This document shows, piece after piece, positions 1 through 9,290 of a stretch of 64,000 nt of DNA. The notes beneath the pieces are model-generated. The model worked only from the letters and a program-made list of their open reading frames with translations, had not been told where the DNA came from and did not search any database. A program made the translations under genes and the position numbers. This DNA comes from Pseudanabaena sp. FACHB-1998 (GTDB lineage: Bacteria; Cyanobacteriota; Cyanobacteriia; Pseudanabaenales; Pseudanabaenaceae). Position 1 is the stretch's first letter. Each line of letters opens with the position of its first letter. Location of the stretch: positions 1 through 64,000 of the forward strand of contig NZ_JACJQA010000025.1 in the NCBI RefSeq assembly GCF_014696355.1, in the 5' to 3' direction.

Positions 1-57
1 GCGCTCAATCGCATGATTCAACTCGCTAAACCTCTTTCCTATCCTGTTACTCGTTAA
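1..57 (+). CDS. C-terminal end of an unidentified protein (partial)
   Basis: Frame 1 is open from the first base and ends at TAA (55-57), giving ALNRMIQLAKPLSYPVTR. It would be the tail of a plus-strand gene convergent with the STAND-like NTPase, with only a 4-bp gap. The piece is too short to name, and chance openness over 18 codons cannot be excluded. Confidence 0.3.
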   Translation, partial: ALNRMIQLAKPLSYPVTR

Positions 58-61
58 TTAT

Positions 62-2110
62 CTATCCTAATATCCTCTTTCTTTTGCCTTCTTTTGTTTC
101 ATGCAACAAAGCCTTTGCTAGTGATAATTTCCATCCAATTTCTCTGTATTCGTTTGCAAGTTCTTTCCTAAATCTTAGAGAACTGATTGGCAAGAGATTC
201 TCTACTTCTAAGCATTTACGATAGGCTTCTAGATAATGCTCTAGTTGATAAAACAACTGCCCAAGCTGGAATAAGAGAATCGCCATAAGTTCAGTTTTAA
301 GATCGCCATCAAGCCAACCCCGTTTTGCCAATTTGTCCAACTCATCCAGTAAAAACTTCCGACTATCAGTATCGAATGAGTAGTAACCCAAATCTTTAGC
401 AAAGATTTGCAAACGCTTTTTACTATCCCCATCAAACCGCATCTGAAAAGCCTCAACAACACCCAAAAGCTGCTTTTGCCAATCGCGGTTATAATGCCAA
501 CTCTCCACAAAAAGCGGCACAGCATAGCGCCAGCCAACCTCCACATCTTGCCAAAACTTAAACTGCACCAAATCCAACAAACCATTCGCAATCCGATCCG
601 ACTCGAAATAATCCGCCGTATCCGTAAACTCCTTTTGCCACTCACTCAAACGTGGTTCCAAATAAGCCACAGCCCGATCGCTCAACTCACGCACCATTGG
701 CGACTGTCCCGCCAACCCACAACGCAGATAATCTTGCAAAAAGCTCTCTAGCTTGTCATGCAACCTAATGCCCTTCCCCTCCAACAACACAAACGAATGC
801 CTTGCCTTCAGCGATCGCATTTCTGGCTCAAGATCAGCCACCCCAAGCATCGCCTTTAATAACTCGTTATCAGGACGACGCATCATCGCCATCGCATACA
901 CCGCCTTTTTGTCATGCTCATCCAAGCAATACCGCAAAAAGCGATCGCTCGTTGCCCTGACCACCGCCTCACGGGGCGACTCATCATCACGATCCGCCGA
1001 TGGAGCACTGAGAATCGTTGCCATCTTGATCCCCTGTTGGCGCATCGCCGCAATTTGCTGCACCACAAAGGGAATCCCCAAACTAAACTGCTTGACTGAC
1101 TCCGCCGCCTCATCACTCAGAGGCACATTGATTTGAGGATGCGCGAAATATTCACTCACCTGCTCTCGACTAAACTCACTCATCGGGTACACATAGAGAT
1201 TTTCCGAAAACTCATCTCGATAGCCACGAAAATAATCCTGCGATAACCGATAGCTATCCGCCAGATTTGCCCGACCCGCGATCGCCCATACCACTCGTCG
1301 CCCCGCCGCCTTAATCACCATCCGCAACACGCGATCGCACTCAAGGCGATCGACAATCTCATAGGTATCCAACAAAAGCACCAAGGGTTTCTGAGCAGAA
1401 ATAGCTTGTAAACCATGCCCCAAAGCCTCAGCCAATTGTCGATGGGGAGTCGCAAAAATTCTGCGTTCCTCCAAGGACAACCGCTTTTTCATCAAGCCCA
1501 CCAAAGCACTCACCGCCCCATCCGCGATCGCTTCATCCACCTTGCCATCTCCCGCCCCTAGCAATACCTCCACCTGTGGCAATTTCCTCAAGGCTCCCAA
1601 TGACCAACTCAAACCCTTTTTCAAAATTGGCGCATATTCCGCTCCCTCACCCTGCCGTGCTTGCAGTTCCTTATCCACCTTATCCTCAATCTGCTTCAGC
1701 GTTTTCTCCACCTGCCGATATTTCTCAAAAATCCCCTCGCGCCCCTTACTCACCGCCAAATAAATTGTCTCTAACACCGATTCAGGACGAATTGATTCAT
1801 GTCCCACATTGAGCGATGGATACTCATTTTTTGCCTCTTCCCAATCCAATCGCAACACCTGAAAGCAATTAGGAAACTCTTCTCCAGCCAATTCACAAAA
1901 CCGCCGCCCCAGACTTGTCTTCCCCATTCCCCCTTCGCCATAGAGCAAGAAAATATGTGGTGATGTGCTAACCGTTTCTTTCTTCGCAGATGAAAATTTT
2001 GCTATTGTGGGAAAGCTCTTCGCCAACCATCCAACATTTGGTTGCAGCGATCGCAACACTTCGCGAAATCTTTTCTGTTCCTCAGTCCTCGCCAAAAAGA
2101 TCCTTGTCAT
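62..2110 (-). CDS. STAND-like P-loop NTPase with TPR-like C-terminus
   Basis: This 682-residue protein has a Walker A motif GEGGMGKT (about residues 58-65), a Walker B strand PLVLLLDTYE near residue 245 and a GIPF motif near 348 comparable to the GLPL motif of NB-ARC/STAND ATPases. The last about 80 residues are helical and TPR-like (FQLGQLFYQLEHYLEAYRKC). STAND proteins are nucleotide-dependent switches used in signalling and antiviral defence. No separate N-terminal effector domain is visible, because the P-loop begins within 60 residues of the start. It stands alone: cysS starts about 290 bp away on the other strand. ATG start at 2110. The fold is well supported; the biological role is unknown. 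Confidence 0.75.
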   Translation of the reverse strand: MTRIFLARTEEQKRFREVLRSLQPNVGWLAKSFPTIAKFSSAKKETVSTSPHIFLLYGEGGMGKTSLGRRFCELAGEEFPNCFQVLRLDWEEAKNEYPSLNVGHESIRPESVLETIYLAVSKGREGIFEKYRQVEKTLKQIEDKVDKELQARQGEGAEYAPILKKGLSWSLGALRKLPQVEVLLGAGDGKVDEAIADGAVSALVGLMKKRLSLEERRIFATPHRQLAEALGHGLQAISAQKPLVLLLDTYEIVDRLECDRVLRMVIKAAGRRVVWAIAGRANLADSYRLSQDYFRGYRDEFSENLYVYPMSEFSREQVSEYFAHPQINVPLSDEAAESVKQFSLGIPFVVQQIAAMRQQGIKMATILSAPSADRDDESPREAVVRATSDRFLRYCLDEHDKKAVYAMAMMRRPDNELLKAMLGVADLEPEMRSLKARHSFVLLEGKGIRLHDKLESFLQDYLRCGLAGQSPMVRELSDRAVAYLEPRLSEWQKEFTDTADYFESDRIANGLLDLVQFKFWQDVEVGWRYAVPLFVESWHYNRDWQKQLLGVVEAFQMRFDGDSKKRLQIFAKDLGYYSFDTDSRKFLLDELDKLAKRGWLDGDLKTELMAILLFQLGQLFYQLEHYLEAYRKCLEVENLLPISSLRFRKELANEYREIGWKLSLAKALLHETKEGKRKRILG

Positions 2111-2297
2111 AGATCGGTATCCTCCACATCTATTGCTATTCTAACGTCTAGTCATGAAGTGCAATAGAGTTGACAATCTAAATCCAACAGCCAATCAATT
2201 ACTTTGCGAAATTCGCTAGGAGGAAGTTCTAATTGCGCTGGTTAATTTGAACGATCGCCAATAAATTGTAGCCCTACAACACTGAAAAACGCTCCAT

Positions 2298-2353
2298 AGC
2301 AAAGCCATAGCGTAAGGGTAATTCATGAATTGCCCTTACGCTATGGCTTTGCT
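2298..2353. repeat. 26-bp-arm palindrome upstream of cysS
   Basis: The arms at 2298-2323 and 2328-2353 (AGCAAAGCCATAGCGTAAGG and onwards) pair with one mismatch around a CATG loop. The right arm runs directly into GTATAAT. It belongs to the palindrome family found throughout the spacers of this window. Confidence 0.8.
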
Positions 2354-2360
2354 GTATAAT
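2342..2360 (+). promoter_or_regulatory. Candidate -10 element for cysS abutting a palindrome
   Basis: A perfect TATAAT (2355-2360) follows the palindrome arm GCTTTGCTG, 37 bp before the cysS ATG. It is a variant of the GGCGAYNGC-ATATAAT motif seen before several other genes here. Confidence 0.45.
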
Positions 2361-2397
2361 TGCCTCGCGCCTAGATCATTACAAAACACTCAAATCC

Positions 2398-3840
2398 ATG
2401 ACCCTTCGCATTTACAACACACTTACAAGACGCAAAGAAGAATTTATTCCCCTCGAAGCGGGAGTTGTAAAAATGTATGTTTGTGGCGTAACGGTCTATG
2501 ACTATTGCCATTTAGGTCACGCTAGAGCCTATGTGGTTTGGGATATGGTGCGGCGCTATTTGGCGACTAAGTATCAAATTAAGTTTGTGCAGAATATTAC
2601 GGATATTGATGACAAGATTCTGAAAAGAGCACAAGAACGGGGTACGACGATGCAGGCGATCGCCAATCAATATATCGCCACCTATGACGAAGATATGGCG
2701 AGGTTGAATATCCTTAAGGCTGATGATTACCCTCGTGCTACGGAGTCGATTCCTGAAATTATGGAATTGATTCAGAAGTTAATTGATTGCGACTATGCCT
2801 ATGCTGCGGGTGGGGATGTTTATTATGCGGTGCAGAAGTTTCCTAGCTATGGCAAATTGTCGGGACGGAAGCTAGAGGATATGCAAGCGGGAGCGAGTGG
2901 TCGGGTGGATGACCAAGAAGAACAAAAGCGCTATCCCTTTGACTTTGCTCTCTGGAAAGCGGCTAAGCCCAATGAGCCTTTTTGGGAATCGCCTTGGGGG
3001 AAAGGTCGTCCAGGATGGCATATTGAATGCTCGGCAATGGTGCGATCGCATTTAGGCGAAACTATTGATATTCATGCAGGTGGTACAGATTTGCAATTTC
3101 CGCACCATGAGAATGAAATTGCTCAGTCTGAGGCAGGCTATGGCAAAAATCTGGCTAAGTACTGGATGCACAATGGCTTCGTCAATATTGACGGTGAGAA
3201 AATGTCCAAATCGTTGAATAATTTCAAAACTATTCGCGATTTGTTTGAATATTTCGATCCGATGGCAATCCGTTTATTCATATTGCAAGCGCAATATCGT
3301 CAGCCGATTGATTTTACGGAAGAGGCGATTAATGCGGCAACTAAAGGCTGGGAGACGATTCGGGAGGCGATGCTCTTTGCGGCGGATTTTAGTGAGCAGT
3401 TGGGCTGGTCAAATGTAGAAATTCCAGCGCGAGATCTGATTGCGGAGTCAGTTGCTTGTTTTGAAGAAGCGATGGATGATGATTTTAATACTTCGGTGGC
3501 GATCGCTCATGTATTTGAATTAGCGAAGAAATTACGTGCCGAGCGTAATTCTCTATCCCATTCAGGGAAGACTGCGGCGGGTTCTGAGGTGCTTTGGCAA
3601 GATTGGCAAGCTTTGAGTTACATGACTAATATTTTAGGATTTATCGCGGATATAAGCGATCGCGAAGCAGTTGCCGAAAGTATTAGTGAAGCCCAAATTG
3701 AAGTTTTGATTCAGCAAAGGATTGCGGCGAAGAAGGCGAAAAATTATCCAGAAGGCGATCGCATTCGAGAAGAGTTAAAGGCTTTGGGAATTACGCTCGT
3801 TGATCAAAAGGATGGAACTACTCGCTGGATTAGATCATAA
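2398..3840 (+). CDS. cysS: Cysteinyl-tRNA synthetase
   Basis: This cytosolic class I aminoacyl-tRNA synthetase charges tRNA-Cys with cysteine using ATP. The 480-residue length is normal for the family. The HIGH motif appears as HLGH (38-41), the KMSKS motif at about 268-272 (EKMSKSLNNF), and the catalytic zinc ligands are C29, C211, H236 and E240 in YVCG, WHIECSAM and HHENE. The C-terminal helical tRNA-binding region and the KNYPEGDRIREEL motif are present. It starts at an ATG preceded by a palindrome and TATAAT, and ends just before a strong hairpin terminator, so it is probably monocistronic. Confidence 0.97.
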   Translation: MTLRIYNTLTRRKEEFIPLEAGVVKMYVCGVTVYDYCHLGHARAYVVWDMVRRYLATKYQIKFVQNITDIDDKILKRAQERGTTMQAIANQYIATYDEDMARLNILKADDYPRATESIPEIMELIQKLIDCDYAYAAGGDVYYAVQKFPSYGKLSGRKLEDMQAGASGRVDDQEEQKRYPFDFALWKAAKPNEPFWESPWGKGRPGWHIECSAMVRSHLGETIDIHAGGTDLQFPHHENEIAQSEAGYGKNLAKYWMHNGFVNIDGEKMSKSLNNFKTIRDLFEYFDPMAIRLFILQAQYRQPIDFTEEAINAATKGWETIREAMLFAADFSEQLGWSNVEIPARDLIAESVACFEEAMDDDFNTSVAIAHVFELAKKLRAERNSLSHSGKTAAGSEVLWQDWQALSYMTNILGFIADISDREAVAESISEAQIEVLIQQRIAAKKAKNYPEGDRIREELKALGITLVDQKDGTTRWIRS

Positions 3841-3871
3841 TCAAAAAGCCTTGCGAAACAAGGCTTTTTGA
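3841..3871 (+). terminator. Rho-independent terminator of cysS
   Basis: 13-bp arms (TCAAAAAGCCTTG / CAAGGCTTTTTGA) around CGAAA begin immediately after the cysS TAA. The T-run is inside the descending arm. Confidence 0.85.
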
Positions 3872-3916
3872 TTGTGCTATTTTTGATTGCAATAGTTAAA
3901 TACACAGAGGAAATTT

Positions 3917-4315
3917 ATGGATAAGTATCAACAATTAAGAGAAGTTGGCACAAATGGCGATAACTATGACATTGGGACAGAAGATGTCATTCATCAGTTA
4001 CAAAAATGGGATGCTGAATATGGTATCGAACTCAGCGATGTAGAGTTTGACACGGTGACTGTAATTTTTAGAAATTTGCCTGATGATTTAACGGATTTAG
4101 CTGTAGAAATTTATGAGTTTTGTCCAGATACGATCGATCAACATTTTGGCTGTTTCGCCGAGTCGATCGCGATTATGGATGGATTCGAGCAGGATCTGGC
4201 GGACAATGTGAAGGCGCTCATTCAAGATGTGGATCTGACCGATGATGATTATGGATTTGAGCTACTTAAGCGATCGCTTGCTCTCAATAATGCAGTTACC
4301 CTATGGTGGGACTAA
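3917..4315 (+). CDS. DUF4253-like acidic protein
   Basis: This is a 132-residue, very acidic soluble protein with no signal peptide or membrane segment. The motif YEFCPDTIDQ in the middle and a terminal LWWD resemble the DUF4253 family, whose function is unknown. The assignment is from memory of that motif and is tentative. A good ribosome binding site (GAGG) lies upstream of the ATG. Hairpins bracket it on both sides, so it is likely its own transcription unit. Confidence 0.6.
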   Translation: MDKYQQLREVGTNGDNYDIGTEDVIHQLQKWDAEYGIELSDVEFDTVTVIFRNLPDDLTDLAVEIYEFCPDTIDQHFGCFAESIAIMDGFEQDLADNVKALIQDVDLTDDDYGFELLKRSLALNNAVTLWWD

Positions 4316-4316
4316 C

Positions 4317-4344
4317 AGAATTGCGGCGCTTTGTGCCGCAATTC
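4317..4344. terminator. Hairpin terminator between convergent genes
   Basis: AGAATTGCGGC / GCCGCAATTCT arms around GCTTTGT are followed by ATTTT. It lies between the convergent DUF4253-like gene and the decarboxylase and could serve both strands. Confidence 0.75.
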
Positions 4345-4348
4345 TATT

Positions 4349-5713
4349 TTAAAATCCTGCATAGGGATGAAGCACTACTGCTTTGAGAATGCGATCGCCT
4401 TTCCAGAGAGGTAAGGAGAGCCATAACTTCCCTTCTTCAATCCATTGCTGGCGTAGGGTCTCACTGCTTAATTGGGGGTTAGCAGACTTGAGACAAATTA
4501 TATTGAGAGTTGGCTCACATACTAGCTCTAAGTCAGGATTTGCATCCACCCATTGCCGCAGATTGTCGGATAAATCTAGCGATCGCTCGACGAGATAGCG
4601 ACAGCCTGAGATTCCCATTGATTTCAGCGCCATCCAAAGTTTGAGGCTATCGGTGCGGCGCGTTCCCTGTAAATTGAGATTGCCAAAATTGAGCGTGCGA
4701 TCGTCCATATAGGGAAGTTCGCTATCAAAGCCATCCACTAAATGTTGCTTATCCTTCACAATCAGCATGGCACAGGTACGCGCCACCCAGAGCCATTTTT
4801 GGGGATTGAAGGTCATTGAATCAGCAAGTTCGCTACCTTGAAATAGATGTTGTAGCTTCGGCGCAAAAATTCCTGCACCACCATAGGCGGCATCAATATG
4901 AAACCAACAATCGTAACACTTGGCAATTGCGCCCACCGCTTGAATATCATCGATCGCACCTGTTACCGTTGTTCCTGCGATCGCTGCCACAAAAAAGGGT
5001 TGCTTTCCTTCTTTAATGGATTTTTGGATTGCTGATTCTAATTCTTCAATGAGAATTTCGCCTCGATCATTAGTGGGAACTCGAACTAAGTTCTCTTTAC
5101 CCGCACCGATGACATTCATTGCCTTCTCAAAGGAAGTATGCGCCGCATCGGAAACAAAGGCAACTAAGTTATGGGTATTACCCAATGTTTTACTCTGTGG
5201 CTGTTTCCAGTTTCTCGCCAATAGCAATCCTGAAATATTGGCAAGACTACCACCTGCGGTGAGGGTTCCGAAACAATCATCCCCCATGCCCAAAAGCTTA
5301 CCAAACCACTGCATTAACTGAGCTTCCATTTCTGTGAAAATGGGAGCAAGTTCATAGCTCAGCATATTGTTATTAATCGCCGACACTAGGGCATCAGCCC
5401 AGATCGTAATCGCGGAGGGGACACTATCCATATGTCCCATGTAGCGAGGATTTTGGAAGTTGACAGTGCGCGGCAAAATTTGCGATCTCACTTCCGCTAA
5501 TAGGTCTGGCAGAGCCTCACCATGCTCGGGAATATTAATCGCAAATGGCGAATCATCTTGGACAAAGGGCTGATTTTGACTATCCAACACCGAGTCAACG
5601 ATCAAATCCACAAAGGCATATCCTAGCTTGCGGATATCTTCCAGATTCGAGCGATCGGGATTGAGGAAATGACTGTCAAGAAATTGATTCGGATTGTGAG
5701 GGTAATCGGGCAT
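4349..5713 (-). CDS. Pyridoxal-phosphate-dependent group II decarboxylase
   Basis: This 454-residue cytosolic enzyme resembles aromatic-L-amino-acid and glutamate decarboxylases, which remove the carboxylate of an amino acid using PLP. The Schiff-base lysine is in FNPQKWLW and the cofactor-binding aspartate in HIDAAYGG; TLTAGGSLANISG is the phosphate-binding loop. The open frame reaches 5830, but those 39 extra codons would overlap the upstream ABC gene and run through a palindrome, so the ATG at 5713 (MPDYPHNPNQ) is preferred. Substrate cannot be told from the sequence. It lies 80 bp downstream of the ABC ATPase on the same strand. Confidence 0.85.
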   Translation of the reverse strand: MPDYPHNPNQFLDSHFLNPDRSNLEDIRKLGYAFVDLIVDSVLDSQNQPFVQDDSPFAINIPEHGEALPDLLAEVRSQILPRTVNFQNPRYMGHMDSVPSAITIWADALVSAINNNMLSYELAPIFTEMEAQLMQWFGKLLGMGDDCFGTLTAGGSLANISGLLLARNWKQPQSKTLGNTHNLVAFVSDAAHTSFEKAMNVIGAGKENLVRVPTNDRGEILIEELESAIQKSIKEGKQPFFVAAIAGTTVTGAIDDIQAVGAIAKCYDCWFHIDAAYGGAGIFAPKLQHLFQGSELADSMTFNPQKWLWVARTCAMLIVKDKQHLVDGFDSELPYMDDRTLNFGNLNLQGTRRTDSLKLWMALKSMGISGCRYLVERSLDLSDNLRQWVDANPDLELVCEPTLNIICLKSANPQLSSETLRQQWIEEGKLWLSLPLWKGDRILKAVVLHPYAGF

Positions 5714-5740
5714 TGTCGCAGTTGGCAAATGAGTAATTGC

Positions 5741-5789
5741 CAAGCAAAGCACAAAATTATGACTTCGCCAGAATTTTGTGCTTTGCTTG
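5741..5789. repeat. 18-bp-arm palindrome between ABC ATPase and decarboxylase
   Basis: CAAGCAAAGCACAAAATT at 5741-5758 pairs perfectly with 5772-5789. It lies just after the ABC ATPase stop (5793) on the minus strand and may attenuate read-through into the decarboxylase. There is no U-tract on the minus strand. Confidence 0.7.
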
Positions 5790-5792
5790 ACT

Positions 5793-7580
5793 TTATTTAT
5801 TGATATGAGGGATACGGGGAATTGAAGCAATCAAAGCCTTGGTATATTCATGCTGAGGTTTCGTCAACACTTCTTCGGTACTGCCCTGCTCTACAATTTT
5901 ACCCTTACGCATTACGGCTATGCGATCGCAGAAAAATTGGGCTACGGCTAAATCATGGGTAATGAAGACATAGGTCAGTTTAAATTCTTCTTTGAGATCC
6001 TGCATTAATCGCAAAACTTGACTCTGAATCGAGGCATCAAGCATACTCACAGGCTCATCACAAATAACTAATTTCGGATTGGTAATTAAAGCACGAGCGA
6101 TCGCCACCCGTTGCAATTGTCCACCCGATAGGTCAGAAGGATAGCGATCGGCAAGTTCAGAATTTAAGCCTACTTTTTCCAGAATTGCATAGACTTTTTC
6201 TCTAGTGGCTTCGAGATTGGGAACAACTTTGTGAATCAGCAGAGGATCGGCAACGCTATTAAACACTGTCATGTAAGGATTAAAGCAAGCGCGAGGATCT
6301 TGGAAAATCATCTGCATTTGCGATCGCACTTGTCGCATTTGTTCACCCTTGAGCCTTGTGAGTTCCACACTATTAAAACGAACAGAACCGCGATCAGGTT
6401 TAATTAATTGCAAAATTGCCCGACCTGTGGTGCTTTTACCAGAACCACTTTCGCCAATAATCCCAAAGGTTTCTCCCGAAAAAATTTCCAAATCAATTCC
6501 ATCGACTGCTTTTACTAAACCAATGGAAGGATCGATAAATCTTTCCAAAAAATTGCCGCCTGTGACATAGTGCTTTTTGAGTTGATTTACATAAAGAATC
6601 ACTCTAGGCGTAGTTTTTGCAGTAGCCCGACTGATATTATTTTCTTCTATTGGTAAGTCTGAAGTTTCAGGATTAATTTCAGAAATAGATGACTCGTTCT
6701 CATCTTTTAGACTGGTTTCCAGATTGATTTCTTGATTGATTTCTTGATTAGCTGCAATTTCTAAATTCTCTTCCTTAGCGTCATTGGGAACTTCTTTGAG
6801 GCTAGGTAATACGATCGCCTCAGGATTAAAATGTAGAACCGATGCTAATAAACTCTGGGTGTAGGGATGTTGGGGTGAACGAAAAATGTCTTCCACATAG
6901 CCAGTTTCGACGATGACACCGTTATACATAACCGCAATGCGATCGCAATATTCGGCAACCATGCCTAAATCATGGGTGACTAACAATAATCCCATTGAAC
7001 GACTTTGGCGGAGCGCCGTTAGCTCCTTGAGGATTTCCGTAGCAACGGTGACATCAAGGCTCGTCGTTGGCTCATCGGCAATGAGCAAGACAGGATTGAG
7101 CAGTAAAGATAAGGAGATCGCCACTCTTTGGCGCATCCCGCCGCTAAATTCGTGGGGATATTGCTTGGCTCTGGTGGGATCGATGCGAACTGATTTGAGG
7201 GCATCCGCGATTCTTTGCTTGGCGGTTTTGGAAGAGAGTTTTGGATAATGGGATGCTAATACTTCTAAGCCATGATCCTCGATGCTCATCAAGGGATCGA
7301 GCCTTGTCATAGGATCTTGAAAAATTAAGCCTACCTTTTCGCCACGCCAAGTTCCATCTTTCTTCTCGGCGATCGCTTCGCCATCCACAAAGATTGTGCC
7401 GCCAATTTGGGCATATTTGGGTAAAAGATTTATCAGCGATCGTCCGATGGTTGATTTGCCGCAGCCGCTTTCACCGATTAAGCCTAATGCTTCTCCTGCT
7501 TGTAAATGAAAAGTAACGCGATCGACCGCAGGCTCTGCATCGCCGTACCGAATCGTCAAATTGTCAACTTCAAGCAGCAT
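5793..7580 (-). CDS. Fused double-ATPase ABC transporter protein (oligopeptide/nickel type)
   Basis: This 595-residue protein joins two DppD/DppF-like nucleotide-binding domains, as in YejF. Half 1 has Walker A GESGCGKST (36-44) and signature FSGGMRQR. Half 2 has Walker A GESGSGKST near residue 377 and signature LSGGQLQR. Both have complete Walker B (LIADEPT, VICDEPV) and H-loop (VTHDL, ITHDL). An acidic Glu/Asn-rich linker of about 80 residues separates the halves. Such proteins power peptide import from the inner face of the membrane. No permease or solute-binding gene is adjacent, so its partners must be elsewhere. Confidence 0.9.
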   Translation of the reverse strand: MLLEVDNLTIRYGDAEPAVDRVTFHLQAGEALGLIGESGCGKSTIGRSLINLLPKYAQIGGTIFVDGEAIAEKKDGTWRGEKVGLIFQDPMTRLDPLMSIEDHGLEVLASHYPKLSSKTAKQRIADALKSVRIDPTRAKQYPHEFSGGMRQRVAISLSLLLNPVLLIADEPTTSLDVTVATEILKELTALRQSRSMGLLLVTHDLGMVAEYCDRIAVMYNGVIVETGYVEDIFRSPQHPYTQSLLASVLHFNPEAIVLPSLKEVPNDAKEENLEIAANQEINQEINLETSLKDENESSISEINPETSDLPIEENNISRATAKTTPRVILYVNQLKKHYVTGGNFLERFIDPSIGLVKAVDGIDLEIFSGETFGIIGESGSGKSTTGRAILQLIKPDRGSVRFNSVELTRLKGEQMRQVRSQMQMIFQDPRACFNPYMTVFNSVADPLLIHKVVPNLEATREKVYAILEKVGLNSELADRYPSDLSGGQLQRVAIARALITNPKLVICDEPVSMLDASIQSQVLRLMQDLKEEFKLTYVFITHDLAVAQFFCDRIAVMRKGKIVEQGSTEEVLTKPQHEYTKALIASIPRIPHINK

Positions 7581-7697
7581 GGTTTTTTAATAGCTGGGTA
7601 AATGGCTAAGTATGAGCTAGATATGAGCAAGCCTCTCCAGCTAAAATATCACGCTTCAAGCCCCTGATAATACCAAAGCCCAAAATCGCATAGCGAT

Positions 7698-7740
7698 TTA
7701 GGAATATAAAACATTGCGACGCAATGTTTTATATTCCTAA
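7698..7740. terminator. Palindrome overlapping the cobQ stop codon
   Basis: 20-bp arms (TTAGGAATATAAAACATTGC and complement) around GAC. The right arm as written on plus contains the last codons and stop of cobQ (Leu-Gly-Ile-TAA at 7729-7740). It probably acts as a terminator or 3-prime stability element for cobQ. Confidence 0.7.
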
Positions 7741-9234
7741 ATATTTCCGAATCTCTGATAGATCTAAATTTGCTTCTAGCAAATCCGCCATACTGGCATA
7801 GAGCTTTTGTTGATGGGCTTGCCAAGAGATTTGCGAGGGTTGATGCTCAGAAATATTCGCTAATCGGGTCAAATCTTGCCGCACAAGTGCCGACTCAAAT
7901 AAACCATGCAAATAGGTTCCCCACACCCGATCGCTTTGTAAACCTTCATCACGCATCTGGCGATCGCCTTGCTCATAACCTTCAATTTTTAGCAGTGGCG
8001 AAATTTGCATAGATTCATGGCTAGCAATTATATTCGTCACTCCCATGTGAATTTCGTAGGTCATCCATTGTTCTATTTCTTGATTACTCGCTTCGCCGCT
8101 TTGCCAAATAGCTTGCACCTGTCGCACCTGTTTAGTTTCTCGAAATTCCGTGGCGATCGGCAATAGCCCCAATCCTTCCACTTCTCCCGAAGTACCAGCC
8201 ACCCCTTGGCGATCGCCTAGATATTTCCCTAACATCTGATAGCCTCCACAAATGCCGACTATCGGTATCCCTTGGCAATGGGCTTCCAGAATCGCCCGAT
8301 CTAATCCCGTAGTTCGCAACCATTGCAAATCACTGAGGGTATTTTTGCTCCCTCCGAGAATGATAATCCTCGCTCCCTTAAGTTCTGCAACCGTATGTAC
8401 CCAAACCGTTTCAACACCTTGATCCAATTGCCAAGGCTGACTATCTTGAGAATTTGAGAGATGAGGAAACCTAATCCAAGCAATCTTTGCGCCTTTCCCT
8501 TTTGCCTCGGCTTCACTGCATAGACTATCTTCGCTTTCAGGCTGTAGCTCCGCTTCATAGGGCAGAACACCCACATAGGGAAGCTTAGGCATATAGTCAC
8601 GAAAATATTTTTCGGCTTCGCTAAATAGACTTAAATCACCCCGAAATTTATTCACAATAAATCCCAAACCTAAATCCTTAGCGGCTTCTGGCATTAGCTG
8701 ATATGTACCAATAATCTGAGCAAATACGCCTCCCTTTTCGATATCACCCACCAAAATCCATTTCCCTTTCAAATGGATAATCGGGCGCAAATTCACTAGA
8801 TCGCGATGCATCAAATTTAGCTCTACGGGACTGCCTGCGCCTTCGAGCAGTAACACATCACAGCGATCGCGCCAAAACTCAAGGGTATCCCGTACCGTTT
8901 CCCAGAGGATCTCGATATGTTGATAATAGTCCGCCGCCGCAATATGTTGTCTCGCTTCGCCTAATACGACTAATTGCGAAGTTCCCTTTCCCGATGGCTT
9001 TAAGAGAATCGGATTCATCTCTGCGATCGGACGCATCCCACAGGCGATCGCTTGCACGGCTTGCGCCCGACCAATTTCGCCACCCTCCAGCGTCACATAG
9101 GAATTATTAGACATATTTTGCGCCTTAAAGGGAGCGACCTTGACCCCATTTCGTCTCAGCCATGCCCCCAAGGCAGTCACCATCCAGCTTTTACCAGCAT
9201 TAGATGAAGTTCCTAAAATAGAGATGGCTTTCAT
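7729..9234 (-). CDS. cobQ: Cobyric acid synthase
   Basis: CobQ/CbiP amidates four carboxylates of adenosylcobyrinate a,c-diamide using glutamine and ATP, late in cobalamin synthesis. The 501-residue length is typical. The N-terminal dethiobiotin-synthetase-like domain has P-loop GTSSNAGKS (8-16). The C-terminal class I glutamine amidotransferase has the nucleophile cysteine in GICGGYQMLG and the catalytic histidine in GTYLHGLFE. It is divergent from cobD with a 56-bp gap, so the two vitamin B12 genes likely share a control region. No cobalamin riboswitch could be fitted in that gap. Confidence 0.95.
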   Translation of the reverse strand: MKAISILGTSSNAGKSWMVTALGAWLRRNGVKVAPFKAQNMSNNSYVTLEGGEIGRAQAVQAIACGMRPIAEMNPILLKPSGKGTSQLVVLGEARQHIAAADYYQHIEILWETVRDTLEFWRDRCDVLLLEGAGSPVELNLMHRDLVNLRPIIHLKGKWILVGDIEKGGVFAQIIGTYQLMPEAAKDLGLGFIVNKFRGDLSLFSEAEKYFRDYMPKLPYVGVLPYEAELQPESEDSLCSEAEAKGKGAKIAWIRFPHLSNSQDSQPWQLDQGVETVWVHTVAELKGARIIILGGSKNTLSDLQWLRTTGLDRAILEAHCQGIPIVGICGGYQMLGKYLGDRQGVAGTSGEVEGLGLLPIATEFRETKQVRQVQAIWQSGEASNQEIEQWMTYEIHMGVTNIIASHESMQISPLLKIEGYEQGDRQMRDEGLQSDRVWGTYLHGLFESALVRQDLTRLANISEHQPSQISWQAHQQKLYASMADLLEANLDLSEIRKYLGI

Positions 9235-9290
9235 AGATGATAAGGATGATAAGTTAGTAGAGGCGACGCTCCTATTAACTTATCATTTCC

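Noticed and set aside
753-1136. Long plus-strand ORF inside the STAND-like gene
   Set aside because: It is antisense to a well-supported coding gene, has no ribosome binding site and no family similarity; a shadow frame.
4383-5321. Plus-strand ORFs opposite the decarboxylase
   Set aside because: They are antisense shadows with no recognised motifs and no ribosome binding sites.
9235-9290. Possible cobalamin riboswitch between cobQ and cobD
   Set aside because: The gap is only 56 bp and shows no B12-box; too short for the known structure.
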